Shown in pieces: positions 35,381 through 44,870 of a stretch of 64,000 nucleotides of DNA (positions are counted from its first letter, which is position 1; each line of letters starts with the position of its first letter). Under the pieces are notes generated by a model that worked only from the letters and a program-made list of their open reading frames with translations, did not search any database and was not told where the DNA came from. The DNA lies in contig CP089931.1 of assembly GCA_021307325.1 (NCBI GenBank), positions 1,512,979 through 1,576,978 of the forward strand. The letters are read 5' to 3'. This DNA is from Peptoniphilus sp. GNH (GTDB taxonomy: Bacteria; Bacillota; Clostridia; Tissierellales; Peptoniphilaceae). A program made the translations under genes and the position numbers.

Positions 35381-36165
35381 TAATTGAAGTTAATAATTCA
35401 TCATATGGATGGGTAGGAAGGCCTGCTCTTTTTGAAGGGGTTAGCCTATCTTTGGATAGGGGAGAGGTCTTGGCAATATTAGGCCCCAATGGTATAGGAA
35501 AAACAACCTTGTTAAAGAGTTTGATAGGGCTTATACCCTGGAAAAAGGGTGCCACATTTGTCGAAAGTAAGGATATCAAGTCTTACAAGGCAAGTGATTT
35601 ATATAAGATAATATCTTATGTGCCTCAGGCAAAGACACCGCCATTTTCGCTTACTACCATGGAGATGATTCTTCTTGGAAGAAATCCCCATATAAATATT
35701 GTTTCTTCGCCCAAGCAGAAAGATTATGAAATTGCTCGCCAAGTTATAGAGAGGCTGGGCATAGAGTATTTGACCGATGTGAAGGTAAATAAAATGAGCG
35801 GTGGGGAACTCCAAATGGTTTTAATAGCAAGGGCTCTTGTAAATAAACCCAAGGTGCTTATTTTAGATGAGCCGGAATCAAATTTAGATTTTAGAAATCA
35901 GTTGAAGATACTAAATATTATAAAATATTTGGCTAGAGAGGAAAAAATCGCTTGTATATTCAACACTCATTATCCCCAGCATGCTTTTCGTGTTGCCGAT
36001 AAGGCCTTGCTACTTGGAAGAGATAAAAATTATTTGTTTGGGGAAGTGAACGAGATTTTAACAAAGGAAAATATAAAAAAATTTTTTCAAGTTGAAGTTT
36101 CTGTGGATGAAATAAATGCTAATGATATGTCACTTACGACTATTACCCCCTTATATCTTATTTAG
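35377..36165 (+). CDS. iron/cobalamin-type ABC transporter ATP-binding protein
   Basis: A 262-residue ATPase of the FepC/BtuD group. Walker A is GPNGIGKTT near residue 38, the signature is MSGGELQM near 140, Walker B is VLILDEPESNLD near 160 and the switch His is in FNTHYPQHA near 195. It powers the FecCD-type permease and overlaps its stop by four bases (ATGA). The operon ends at a strong terminator 70 bases further on. The substrate remains open, as for the binding protein. Confidence 0.93.
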   Translation: MIIEVNNSSYGWVGRPALFEGVSLSLDRGEVLAILGPNGIGKTTLLKSLIGLIPWKKGATFVESKDIKSYKASDLYKIISYVPQAKTPPFSLTTMEMILLGRNPHINIVSSPKQKDYEIARQVIERLGIEYLTDVKVNKMSGGELQMVLIARALVNKPKVLILDEPESNLDFRNQLKILNIIKYLAREEKIACIFNTHYPQHAFRVADKALLLGRDKNYLFGEVNEILTKENIKKFFQVEVSVDEINANDMSLTTITPLYLI

Positions 36166-36233
36166 AAAAATAAGCCGAGATGCTATTTTTAAAAGACAGT
36201 TGTTAGTTTGTTCAATTTTATAAGTGATAAAAT

Positions 36234-36270
36234 AAAAAATTCAGAAGCACTTATCTTCTGAATTTTTTAT
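36234..36270 (+). terminator. terminator of the iron-type ABC operon (copy 2 of a repeated terminator)
   Basis: ATTCAGAAG (36239-36247) and CTTCTGAAT (36255-36263) pair perfectly, followed by TTTTTATTT. It is about 40/44 identical to the terminator at 32985, including an A-T to G-C swap inside the stem. Confidence 0.93.
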
Positions 36271-36349
36271 TTATCGCAGCTTGCAGCCATAATCTTCACA
36301 TATGAGATTTAATTTATTAAAAATACTTAGAACACCTTTTTATTTATAC

Positions 36350-38236
36350 TCAGCCTAAGTCCATCCACTCTTCCATTAAGTCATCTAGTTCTTTTGACAA
36401 ATTATTTCTGTCTTTAGATATGGAATTTACAAGTTCGTAGTCCTCGTAGGTAGATGGGTCTTGGAGTTTTTCATCTAGCTTTTTTAAATCTTCTTCTATT
36501 TTATGAATTTTATTTTCCAAAGCTTCCAGTTCGGCCTTTTTTTTCTTGATTTTTTGTCTGTTTTCTCTTTCTTGCCTTTTTATTTTTTCTTTTTCCGTCT
36601 TGCTAATAGGTAGGTCATTTTCATCTTCGTCGTCTTTTAAACTCGTTTTTTCTAAATAGTAGTCGTAGTTGCCGAGGTAAGAGTCTAGACCTTTTGATGA
36701 CACAGCGAAAATTTTGTTGGCTATTTTATTTAAAAAATACCTGTCGTGGGATATGGCAAGTATAGTTCCTTCGTAATCTAGAAGGGCATCTTCTAGTGCC
36801 TCCTTGGAGTCTATGTCTAAATGGTTTGTAGGCTCGTCAAGCAGGATGAAGTTGCCGCCTTCTAGCATGAGTTTCAAAAGCGAAAGCCTCGCCCTTTCTC
36901 CGCCAGAAAGATCACCTACAAGCTTGAAAATATCGTCGCCTATGAAGTTGAACTTAGCAAGATAAGATCTCACTTGATAGTGATTTAGTTTAGGATAGCT
37001 ATCCCAGAGTTCATCTATTATAGTTGAATTGGAATTGAGATTGGAAAGCTCTTGGTCAAAGTAAGCTATACGCAAATTGGAGCCATAGGATAAGACCCCT
37101 CTATCCGCTTGTATTTTTTTCATTATTATCTTAAAAAGCGTAGATTTTCCTATGCCATTGGGGCCGATGAGGCCTATTCTATCTTTTTTAAAAATTTCGA
37201 AGGAAATGTTTTCAAAAATTTGCGTAGAATATGATTTTGCAACTTGTTCACAGCTAAGGACTCTGTAACCAGTTTCCATATCCACCTTAAAAGATATTTT
37301 AGCGGCTTCTTTTTCAGCTATGGGATCTATTCTCTTCATTTTGTCTAAGAGTTTTTGCCTAGATTCGCCCTGCTTTATATATCTTGCATTTCCATAAGCT
37401 TTAAATCTCTTTATAATTTCTTCTTGTCTTTTAATTTCTTTTTGTTGATTGTCATATTGGTGCTTTTTCATTTCCAAATCTTTTTTTCTTTGCTCATAGA
37501 ATTTGGAATAATTGCCCCTGTATATTTGTATTTTGCCGTCCTCAAGTAGGAAAATCTTATTTACAATGGCATCGAGAAAGTATCTGTCATGGGAAATCAA
37601 GACCAGGGTGCCGGAATAGTCTTTTAGATATTTTTCCAAAAAGCTGATTCCTTCGAGGTCGAGGTGGTTAGTTGGTTCATCTAGAAAAAGGATATCGGGC
37701 TTAGAGAGAAGGAGCTTTCCCAAAAGAAGCCTTGACTTCTCACCGCCTGAGAGCATTTTGGGGTCTTGATTTTTTTGTTCTTCAGAAAATCCCAGCCCTT
37801 TTATCATTCCATTTACAAGAGACTCCTTAGCATATCCCTGTTTAGACTCATAAATCTCTTGAAGATGAGAATATTCTTTCAAGAGCGAATCCAGATTATC
37901 AACAGCCTTGCTAGAAAGAGCAAGCTCTATTTCTTTGAGCTTTTTTTCTATTTCAATTAGCTCAGAAAAAGAAGACATCATCTCATCGTAGACATTGTCT
38001 AAGGCGAATGTGGGAGTTTGCTCCAGATAGCCTATTTTCACATCTTTTTGGATATAAATATCGCCAGAGTCCTTATCAAGGGCTCCAATCAAAATTTTCA
38101 TAAGAGTTGTTTTTCCGGATCCATTATTGCCTATAAGACCTATCTTATCTTTTTCTTCAATGAGAAAAGACAGGCCGTCTAGGATATTTTTATTTGAAAA
38201 ATCTTTTCTGATTTGAGATGTAGATATTATTGGCAT
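36350..38236 (-). CDS. ABC-F family ATPase (translation factor/ribosome protection type)
   Basis: A 628-residue soluble protein with two ABC domains and no membrane part. Walker A motifs are GNNGSGKTT near residue 35 and GPNGIGKST near 355. The signatures are LSGGEKSRL and LSGGERARL, each followed by FLDEPTNHLD or LLDEPTNHLD. A highly charged linker lies between the domains and a C-terminal coiled coil of about 90 residues follows (KTEKEKIKRQEREN...). Such proteins act on the ribosomal E site. It is nearer to Uup/YdiF-like housekeeping members than to a clear antibiotic-resistance member. ATG 38236 follows GGAGGA, while the frame is open from a TTG within that site. Confidence 0.93.
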   Translation of the reverse strand: MPIISTSQIRKDFSNKNILDGLSFLIEEKDKIGLIGNNGSGKTTLMKILIGALDKDSGDIYIQKDVKIGYLEQTPTFALDNVYDEMMSSFSELIEIEKKLKEIELALSSKAVDNLDSLLKEYSHLQEIYESKQGYAKESLVNGMIKGLGFSEEQKNQDPKMLSGGEKSRLLLGKLLLSKPDILFLDEPTNHLDLEGISFLEKYLKDYSGTLVLISHDRYFLDAIVNKIFLLEDGKIQIYRGNYSKFYEQRKKDLEMKKHQYDNQQKEIKRQEEIIKRFKAYGNARYIKQGESRQKLLDKMKRIDPIAEKEAAKISFKVDMETGYRVLSCEQVAKSYSTQIFENISFEIFKKDRIGLIGPNGIGKSTLFKIIMKKIQADRGVLSYGSNLRIAYFDQELSNLNSNSTIIDELWDSYPKLNHYQVRSYLAKFNFIGDDIFKLVGDLSGGERARLSLLKLMLEGGNFILLDEPTNHLDIDSKEALEDALLDYEGTILAISHDRYFLNKIANKIFAVSSKGLDSYLGNYDYYLEKTSLKDDEDENDLPISKTEKEKIKRQERENRQKIKKKKAELEALENKIHKIEEDLKKLDEKLQDPSTYEDYELVNSISKDRNNLSKELDDLMEEWMDLG

Positions 38237-38274
38237 AAATTCCTCCAAAAATATTGTATCAAAACTTATAGTTC

Positions 38275-38303
38275 TTTAAAAGCTTGTTAAAATTTGATAT
38301 AAT
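38275..38303 (+). promoter_or_regulatory. candidate promoter of rex
   Basis: TTTAAA (38275-38280), a 17-base spacer and TATAAT (38298-38303). The spacer contains TTGTTAA (38284-38290), one half of the Rex consensus TTGTTAA-N-TTAACAA. The second half is poorly conserved, so autoregulation is only suggested. Confidence 0.5.
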
Positions 38304-38344
38304 AATGCTAAACAAAAAGTTAACACTTTAAAGGAGGCTTTGAA

Positions 38345-38977
38345 TTGAAACACCCAAGAAATGTATCCGAAACCGTAATTAGGAGATTGCCTATTTACTA
38401 TAGATACTTGCAAGAAGAAATGGAAATGGGACAAGTTAGGATATCGTCTAAAGAGCTCAGCGAAAAAACAGGCTTTACTGCATCTCAAATCAGACAGGAT
38501 TTAAATAATTTTGGCGGATTTGGTCAACAAGGTTATGGTTATAATGTGGGCCTTTTAAAGGATGAAATTGCTAAAATTATCGGAATCGACAAGACACGTA
38601 AGGCTATAATTGTGGGAGCGGGATCTCTTGGATACGCTATAGCCAGATACCAAGGCTTTAAAAACTCAGGTTTGGAAATTAGAGCCATGTTTGATGTGGA
38701 TACTGAAAAAATAGGCAAAAAAGTCGAAAACATTGAAGTAAAAGACATGAAAGATTTGGTTTCCTATGTGAGAAGACACAAGATAGAAGTTGGTATAATC
38801 ACAACCCCAGGTGCTTTTGCACAAGAAATAACTGACGCCTTGATAAAATTAGGTGTCAAGGGAATCTGGAATTTCACACCTGTGGACTTAGATGTTGAAG
38901 ATGATGTAGTTGTAGAAAATGTTCGCTTGAACGATTCTCTTTTAACTCTTTTCTATTACCTAAATCATCCACTATAG
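38345..38977 (+). CDS. rex: redox-sensing transcriptional repressor Rex
   Basis: Senses the NADH/NAD+ ratio and represses fermentation genes when NADH is low. The 210-residue protein has the winged-helix DNA-binding domain in residues 1-80 (VRISSKELSEKTGFTASQIRQDL, then GGFGQQGYGY) and a Rossmann domain with IVGAGSLGYAIARYQGF near 88. Translation starts at TTG 38345, with AAGGAGG seven bases upstream. Likely targets in such an organism include hydrogenase and alcohol or butyrate pathway genes; no convincing Rex box was seen at the hydrogenase promoter. Confidence 0.97.
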   Translation: MKHPRNVSETVIRRLPIYYRYLQEEMEMGQVRISSKELSEKTGFTASQIRQDLNNFGGFGQQGYGYNVGLLKDEIAKIIGIDKTRKAIIVGAGSLGYAIARYQGFKNSGLEIRAMFDVDTEKIGKKVENIEVKDMKDLVSYVRRHKIEVGIITTPGAFAQEITDALIKLGVKGIWNFTPVDLDVEDDVVVENVRLNDSLLTLFYYLNHPL

Positions 38978-38986
38978 GATAAACAG

Positions 38987-39011
38987 AGCCCGGTTACGGG
39001 CTTATTTTTTT
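38987..39011 (+). terminator. terminator of rex
   Basis: AGCCCG and CGGGCT form a 6-bp GC stem with loop GTTA, followed by seven T. It ends nine bases before the next gene. Confidence 0.88.
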
Positions 39012-39020
39012 GGAGGAAAA

Positions 39021-39896
39021 ATGCAAATAGAAGAAAAAAATGGCTCTCTCATTCTAAAGGGATTAGAAGATTTTGATGCAAAAAAAATCTTCGAATGTGG
39101 TCAGGCTTTCAGATTTATAAAAGAAGAAGACGGATCTTATACAAATGTTGCCCATAAGAAAATTATAAATGTAAAAAATGAAAAAGACGGAGTTTTGATA
39201 AGAGCTACTACTTTAAAAGAGTTTGAAGATATATGGTGGGACTATTTTGATTTGGATAGGGATTATGAGCAAATCAGAAAAAAGTTAAGTCCTGATGAAA
39301 TTTTAAGACCGGCACTAGACTATGGTAAGGGGATAAGAATCTTAAACCAAGACCCCTTTGAGACTATAATAACTTTTATAATCTCTGCCAACAATCAAAT
39401 TCCAAGGATACAAAAGGCAGTAGAGAAGATAGCAAAGATGTATGGAAGCCCTTTTAAAAGTTATGATGGCAAGACCTACTACACTTTTCCGGATGCCAAA
39501 ACTCTTAGCAGGGCCAAGGCAGAAGATTTAAGAAAAGATGCCAGAGTTGGCTTTAGAGATGAAAGAATAGTTAAAGCTTCTGAAATGATTAATTCTAAAG
39601 AGGTAGACATAGATAAAATTCGAAAAATGGATTTAGAAGATCAAAGAAAAGAGCTTATGAGACTTCCTGGGGTGGGACCAAAGGTCGCAGATTGCATCTT
39701 GTTATTTTCTTTTGGCAGATCGGAATCTTTTCCAGTAGATGTGTGGATAAAAAGAGTTGTAGAAAATTTATATTTTGGAGAAGAAATACCAAAATCAAAA
39801 TTGGCTGCCCATGGAAGGGATATTTTCGGAGCCTATGCAGGTTTCGCTCAACAATATCTCTTTTATTATGGCAGAGAAAATAAACTTGGCAAGTAA
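39021..39896 (+). CDS. 8-oxoguanine DNA glycosylase/AP lyase (OGG1-like)
   Basis: A 291-residue base-excision repair enzyme. The N-terminal OGG_N domain (ECGQAFRF near residue 27) precedes a HhH-GPD domain. The helix-hairpin-helix is LMRLPGVGPKVADCILLFSF near residue 212, holding the catalytic Lys in GPKVA, and the catalytic Asp is in FPVDVWIKRVV. It removes oxidised guanine, a useful function for an anaerobe exposed to air. GGAGGAAAA precedes the ATG. There is no promoter between the rex terminator and this start, so it probably relies on read-through. Confidence 0.93.
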   Translation: MQIEEKNGSLILKGLEDFDAKKIFECGQAFRFIKEEDGSYTNVAHKKIINVKNEKDGVLIRATTLKEFEDIWWDYFDLDRDYEQIRKKLSPDEILRPALDYGKGIRILNQDPFETIITFIISANNQIPRIQKAVEKIAKMYGSPFKSYDGKTYYTFPDAKTLSRAKAEDLRKDARVGFRDERIVKASEMINSKEVDIDKIRKMDLEDQRKELMRLPGVGPKVADCILLFSFGRSESFPVDVWIKRVVENLYFGEEIPKSKLAAHGRDIFGAYAGFAQQYLFYYGRENKLGK

Positions 39897-39954
39897 GGGC
39901 TCTTGTCAAAGAAAAAAGGACTTTACAAGTAAATTAAAAAATTTATAAAAAAAT

Positions 39955-39983
39955 TTGCAAAAGAAGCAAAGATGTATTATCAT
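39955..39983 (+). promoter_or_regulatory. promoter of groES-groEL
   Basis: TTGCAA (39955-39960), a 17-base spacer and TATCAT (39978-39983). The predicted start point falls in the CIRCE element that follows. Confidence 0.65.
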
Positions 39984-39987
39984 AATA

Positions 39988-40014
39988 TTAGCACTTGAGA
40001 TGGTTGAGTGCTAA
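39988..40014 (+). promoter_or_regulatory. CIRCE operator (HrcA binding site)
   Basis: TTAGCACTT - 9 bases - GAGTGCTAA. The consensus is TTAGCACTC-N9-GAGTGCTAA, so a single base differs in the left arm. It places groESL under HrcA heat-shock control. The hrcA gene is not in the window. Confidence 0.97.
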
Positions 40015-40033
40015 CAATCACAGGAGGGATAAG

Positions 40034-40315
40034 ATGAAACTTAAACCATTACAAGATAAATTAGTAATTAAAAAGGTAGAAGTCGAAGAAACTACTGCTT
40101 CAGGAATTGTTCTTCCGAGTGCAGCTAAAGAAGAATCTAACATCGCAGAGGTCATTGCCCTAGGTAAGGATATCAGAGAAGATGAAAAGACCAAGGACGA
40201 AGTCAAGGTAGGAGATAGGGTAGTTTTTTCTAAGTATGCTGGAAATGAAATTGAAGTAGAAAAAGAAAAATACGTTATAATAAAGTATTCTGATATATTA
40301 GCAGTTATTGGCTAA
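40034..40315 (+). CDS. groES: co-chaperonin GroES (10 kDa)
   Basis: Forms the heptameric lid of the GroEL folding chamber. The 93-residue protein begins MKLKPLQDKLVIKKVE and shows ETTASGIVLPSAAKEES, the mobile loop, near residues 17-33. The frame is open from an upstream TTG/ATG region inside CIRCE, but AGGAGGGA lies correctly before ATG 40034. groEL follows after 12 bases. Confidence 0.98.
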   Translation: MKLKPLQDKLVIKKVEVEETTASGIVLPSAAKEESNIAEVIALGKDIREDEKTKDEVKVGDRVVFSKYAGNEIEVEKEKYVIIKYSDILAVIG

Positions 40316-40327
40316 GGAGTGATTTAG

Positions 40328-41956
<1,629 letters not shown>

Positions 41957-42008
41957 TTTAGTGAAAATATAGAAATGAGGACTGCATTTTCTAGTAGTTT
42001 CATGAATC

Positions 42009-42048
42009 AAAAAATACCAGAGGTTTATATTTCCTCTGGTATTTTTTA
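42009..42048 (+). terminator. terminator of groES-groEL
   Basis: AAAATACCAGAGG and CCTCTGGTATTTT form a perfect 13-bp stem with a 9-base loop, then more T. Confidence 0.94.
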
Positions 42049-42112
42049 TGCTACATAATTATGAAAAAAGTCAAGGTATAAAAACATCTGCCAAATGAGA
42101 TTAGACCAATAC

Positions 42113-42138
42113 AAAAGGCAGATCCTAGAACTGCCTTT
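42113..42138 (-). terminator. terminator of the second SLH gene
   Basis: AAAAGGCA and TGCCTTTT pair over 8 bp around an 11-base loop; on the - strand T residues follow the stem. It lies about 20 bases after the stop. Confidence 0.75.
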
Positions 42139-42157
42139 TAATTAAACCAAAAATCAT

Positions 42158-43402
42158 CTATTCATAGACTACATCCACTGTGCTGTCTTCTTTTATTATG
42201 AATATAAGCTTGTCCTCATTTGATTTTTTGATTTTGCCATTTACAAGAAAATGCTTCAAACTTTTCCCAAAAGGTGGACTGGCAAGTATTTCTACTCTGC
42301 TACCAGGCTCCACAAGACCTTCTGAATTTGACGAAAGCGTAGGAGCAAGGATAAGCCTTACTAGGGACGAGTCCTCTCTTTTTAAGATGAAGATAAGATG
42401 CCTTGATGCGTCTTCAAAATCAAAAAAACTGGACTCTGGCTTGTAGCCTTTCGCATTCACTTCGATTAGATGGCGACCGGGACTTATGTTTTGTCCAGAT
42501 TTAAAATCTTTTTTGTCCAAAGTCACATCTGCGTCTAAGACTTCTCCTATTTCATTTCTTATTTCTATTACTAATTTGTTTTTATTTTCCTTGCTTTTTA
42601 CCAAGCCCAAGAGGGCATTTTCCAGATTTTTGCGAGCGTTTTGAATTTCTAATTTGTCAGTGGATCTTGCCAAAATTTCTAAGGCCCTATCAGTTTCGTA
42701 AATCAAATTTTCATAAGATCTATTTGTGTAAGAGTCATTTTTTATAGCCTGAGCCTTATCCAAGACCTTTTTAAGTGAAGACCTTATGTCATCAAGAGTC
42801 TGGTCATCTTTTGGATAGCCTAATTTATCCACGCAAAGATTTAAAATTTTGCAAACTTGGGCCCTAGTTAGGGGGTCTTGGGGCTTGAAAGAACCATCTA
42901 AAAATCCATTTATTATGCCTAAGCTGCGCAAAGATTCAAGAGCATTTCTCTCTTCTTTTGAAAGATTTGAGGTGTCTTTGAAATTATCAATCGAATCGCT
43001 TGAAATTCTATAAATTTTTGAAATAATCATCGCACACTCTATGCGAGTAGTCTTAGCAGAAGGCATGAAATTTTCAGAATCGTAAATCAAATAATTTTTT
43101 GCCTGGGCAAGAGCCAAAGCGTTCCAAAACCAACTTTTATAAGAAACATCTTTAAAACTTGGCGACTCAAAATCTTTTTTCTCCCAGAGATTTTTGAATA
43201 TCTCATACACTTGGGCTCTCGAAACCCTATCTTGAGGCTTAAATGTCTTGTCGGGAAAACCCTGTATTAAATTTTTCTCAGCTGCCCAATCTATATAAGA
43301 CTTTGCCCAGTTATCATCTATATCTATAAAATTGTGAGCGAATGTGCTGACAGGAGCAAGAGCAAGTATCAGCATCGCAAAAAAAATATGTATCTTCTTC
43401 AT
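42158..43402 (-). CDS. SLH-domain surface protein with FIVAR-like and PEGA-like parts
   Basis: A secreted protein of 414 residues. The signal peptide ends near VSTFAHNF. Three SLH repeats occupy about residues 24-205 (for example INGFLDGSFKPQDPLTRAQV), here at the N-terminus. A helical segment of about 80 residues follows (KNDSYTNRSYENLIYETDRAL..., NARKNLENAL), resembling the FIVAR/albumin-binding helical fold. The end is a beta-rich region with GRHLIEVNAKGYKPES, similar to PEGA-type domains. It is likely a wall-bound surface protein of unknown ligand. AAAGGAG precedes the ATG. Confidence 0.85.
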   Translation of the reverse strand: MKKIHIFFAMLILALAPVSTFAHNFIDIDDNWAKSYIDWAAEKNLIQGFPDKTFKPQDRVSRAQVYEIFKNLWEKKDFESPSFKDVSYKSWFWNALALAQAKNYLIYDSENFMPSAKTTRIECAMIISKIYRISSDSIDNFKDTSNLSKEERNALESLRSLGIINGFLDGSFKPQDPLTRAQVCKILNLCVDKLGYPKDDQTLDDIRSSLKKVLDKAQAIKNDSYTNRSYENLIYETDRALEILARSTDKLEIQNARKNLENALLGLVKSKENKNKLVIEIRNEIGEVLDADVTLDKKDFKSGQNISPGRHLIEVNAKGYKPESSFFDFEDASRHLIFILKREDSSLVRLILAPTLSSNSEGLVEPGSRVEILASPPFGKSLKHFLVNGKIKKSNEDKLIFIIKEDSTVDVVYE

Positions 43403-43419
43403 TATAACTCCTTTAGTAT

Positions 43420-43448
43420 ATAATAAACTTTAAGGTTCAATAAATCAA
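43420..43448 (-). promoter_or_regulatory. promoter of the second SLH gene
   Basis: On the - strand TTGATT (43448-43443), a 17-base spacer and TATTAT (43425-43420), about 18 bases before the ATG, so the leader is very short. Confidence 0.55.
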
Positions 43449-43474
43449 TTTTTAGAGTCTTTTTAAGCTTAATC

Positions 43475-43502
43475 TTGAATATTTGCCATATTTAGGTAAA
43501 AT
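43475..43502 (+). promoter_or_regulatory. promoter of pta
   Basis: TTGAAT (43475-43480), a 16-base spacer and TAAAAT (43497-43502). The predicted start point is near 43509, giving a 65-base leader that contains the palindrome at 43533. Confidence 0.6.
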
Positions 43503-43532
43503 AAAAGCGTAAAGGTCTAAAAAATTATGAAA

Positions 43533-43550
43533 GGCAAATTTAAATTTGCC
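43533..43550. promoter_or_regulatory. perfect 18-bp palindrome in the pta leader
   Basis: GGCAAATTTAAATTTGCC is its own exact reverse complement. It sits about 30 bases after the -10 box and 27 bases before the pta ATG. It may be a repressor operator, or in RNA a 7-bp stem with a TTAA loop. Confidence 0.7.
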
Positions 43551-43576
43551 AGCTTAGTTTAGTATTGGAGGATAAA

Positions 43577-44548
43577 ATGGGATTAATTGAAAAATTAACA
43601 GAAGATTTAAAACAAAAGGGAGCCAAGATAGTGTTTCCAGAAGGCGCAGATAGGAGAATCCTTTCAGCTTGCAAGCGTCTTAAAGAAGAAGGAGTAATAG
43701 AACCTATAGTTCTTGGAAAAAAGGCTGAAGTTGAAAAAATGGCTGAAGAATTAAAAATAGACTTGAGCAAGCTAAACTTCAGAGACCCAGAAACAGACCC
43801 AGAGTTCGAAAGCTTGAGTCAAGCCTTCTTTGAAAGAAGAAAAGGCAAAGTAACAATAGAAGAAGCAAAAGAGATTTTGAAAAATCCTAACTACTTTGGA
43901 ACAATGCTTGTATTTACAGAAAAAGCCGATGGTATGGTATCAGGAGCTGTTGGCACAACTGGTGACACCGTAAGGCCAGCCCTACAAATAATAAAGACAA
44001 AGCCCGGCATATCAAAAGTTTCAGGCTCATTTATAATGATAAGAGGACAAGAAAGATATCTCATGGCAGACTGTGCGATAAACATCGACCCAACTGAAGA
44101 TGACCTAGCTCAATCTGCAATAGCATCTAAAGAAACAGCTAAAAAATTTGGCATAGATCCAAAAATAGCCATGCTATCCTTCTCAACAAAAGGCTCAGCA
44201 TCACATCCTTTCGTAGACAAGGTTGTAAATGCAACCAAAAAAGCTTTAGAAATGGACCCAAGCCTTGTTTTGGATGGCGAACTTCAATTTGATGCAGCCT
44301 TTGTAGAAAGCGTTGGAGCTAAAAAAGCACCAGGATCAAAAGTTGCGGGCCATGCCAACGTATTTATATTCCCATCTCTTGAAGCAGGAAATATAGGCTA
44401 CAAGATAGCTCAAAGATTTGGTGGATTCGAAGCAATAGGACCAATCCTCCAAGGCTTAAACAAACCCGTAAACGACCTTTCAAGAGGTTGCAACGAAGAC
44501 GAAGTAGTGGCTCTTGCAAAAATAACAGCAGCCCAAGCAAAACTATAA
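43577..44548 (+). CDS. pta: phosphate acetyltransferase
   Basis: Converts acetyl-CoA and phosphate to acetyl phosphate, the entry to ATP-yielding acetate formation with acetate kinase. The 323-residue length equals the short Firmicute Pta. Family segments are IVFPEGADRRILSACKRL near residue 17, MVSGAVGTTGDTVRPALQII near 120 and KVAGHANVFIFPSLEAGNIGYK near 255. ATG 43577 follows GGAGGATAAA; an upstream TTG lies within that site. No ackA is adjacent. A promoter and an 18-bp palindrome in the leader suggest regulation. Confidence 0.96.
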   Translation: MGLIEKLTEDLKQKGAKIVFPEGADRRILSACKRLKEEGVIEPIVLGKKAEVEKMAEELKIDLSKLNFRDPETDPEFESLSQAFFERRKGKVTIEEAKEILKNPNYFGTMLVFTEKADGMVSGAVGTTGDTVRPALQIIKTKPGISKVSGSFIMIRGQERYLMADCAINIDPTEDDLAQSAIASKETAKKFGIDPKIAMLSFSTKGSASHPFVDKVVNATKKALEMDPSLVLDGELQFDAAFVESVGAKKAPGSKVAGHANVFIFPSLEAGNIGYKIAQRFGGFEAIGPILQGLNKPVNDLSRGCNEDEVVALAKITAAQAKL

Positions 44549-44565
44549 TAATCACAAATAAGAAA

Positions 44566-44604
44566 AAAATCGGCACCGAGATAAAACTCTGTGTCGATTT
44601 TTTT
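44566..44604 (+). terminator. terminator of pta
   Basis: AAATCGGCAC pairs with GTGTCGATTT (one G-T), with an inner GAG/CTC helix, then T-rich sequence. Confidence 0.88.
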
Positions 44605-44715
44605 ATATAATATTTTATATTCTATTGAAGAAAAAGTGTTGGGCATTTTCAAATCAAAGCGTTTTAATTAGAAAAAACAAAAAAATAATTTTATTGGAGA
44701 AAAATTTGAAAAAAA

Positions 44716-44745
44716 TAAAAATATAATAAATAAAAATATAATAAA
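44716..44745. repeat. 15-base A/T-only tandem duplication upstream of the rpsJ promoter
   Basis: TAAAAATATAATAAA occurs twice head to tail. It lies in the very A-rich stretch 44600-44808, which holds no gene. Phased A tracts here may act as UP elements or bent DNA for the strong ribosomal promoter. Confidence 0.6.
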
Positions 44746-44808
44746 AGATGAAAAAAATTTACACAGAAAATAAGATTAGAAAAATATAAAAAAACTATGC
44801 AAAAAAGC

Positions 44809-44837
44809 TTGTTTTAATACAAACGATAGGGTATAAT
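44809..44837 (+). promoter_or_regulatory. promoter of the S10-spc-alpha ribosomal operon
   Basis: TTGTTT (44809-44814), a 17-base spacer and TATAAT (44832-44837), preceded by an A-rich UP-like stretch. The 5' leader to rpsJ would be about 200 bases. Confidence 0.7.
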
Positions 44838-44870
44838 GTTTAAGCGTTTGTAGTAAATGTTGCGATGAGG

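Noticed and set aside
36350-38236. ABC-F gene as an antibiotic-resistance determinant
   Set aside because: Motifs fit housekeeping Uup/YdiF-type members; nothing in the context or sequence points to a dedicated ribosome-protection protein.
38284-38300. Full Rex operator at rex
   Set aside because: Only one half-site TTGTTAA is good; the second half matches poorly, so it is reported only as a hint.
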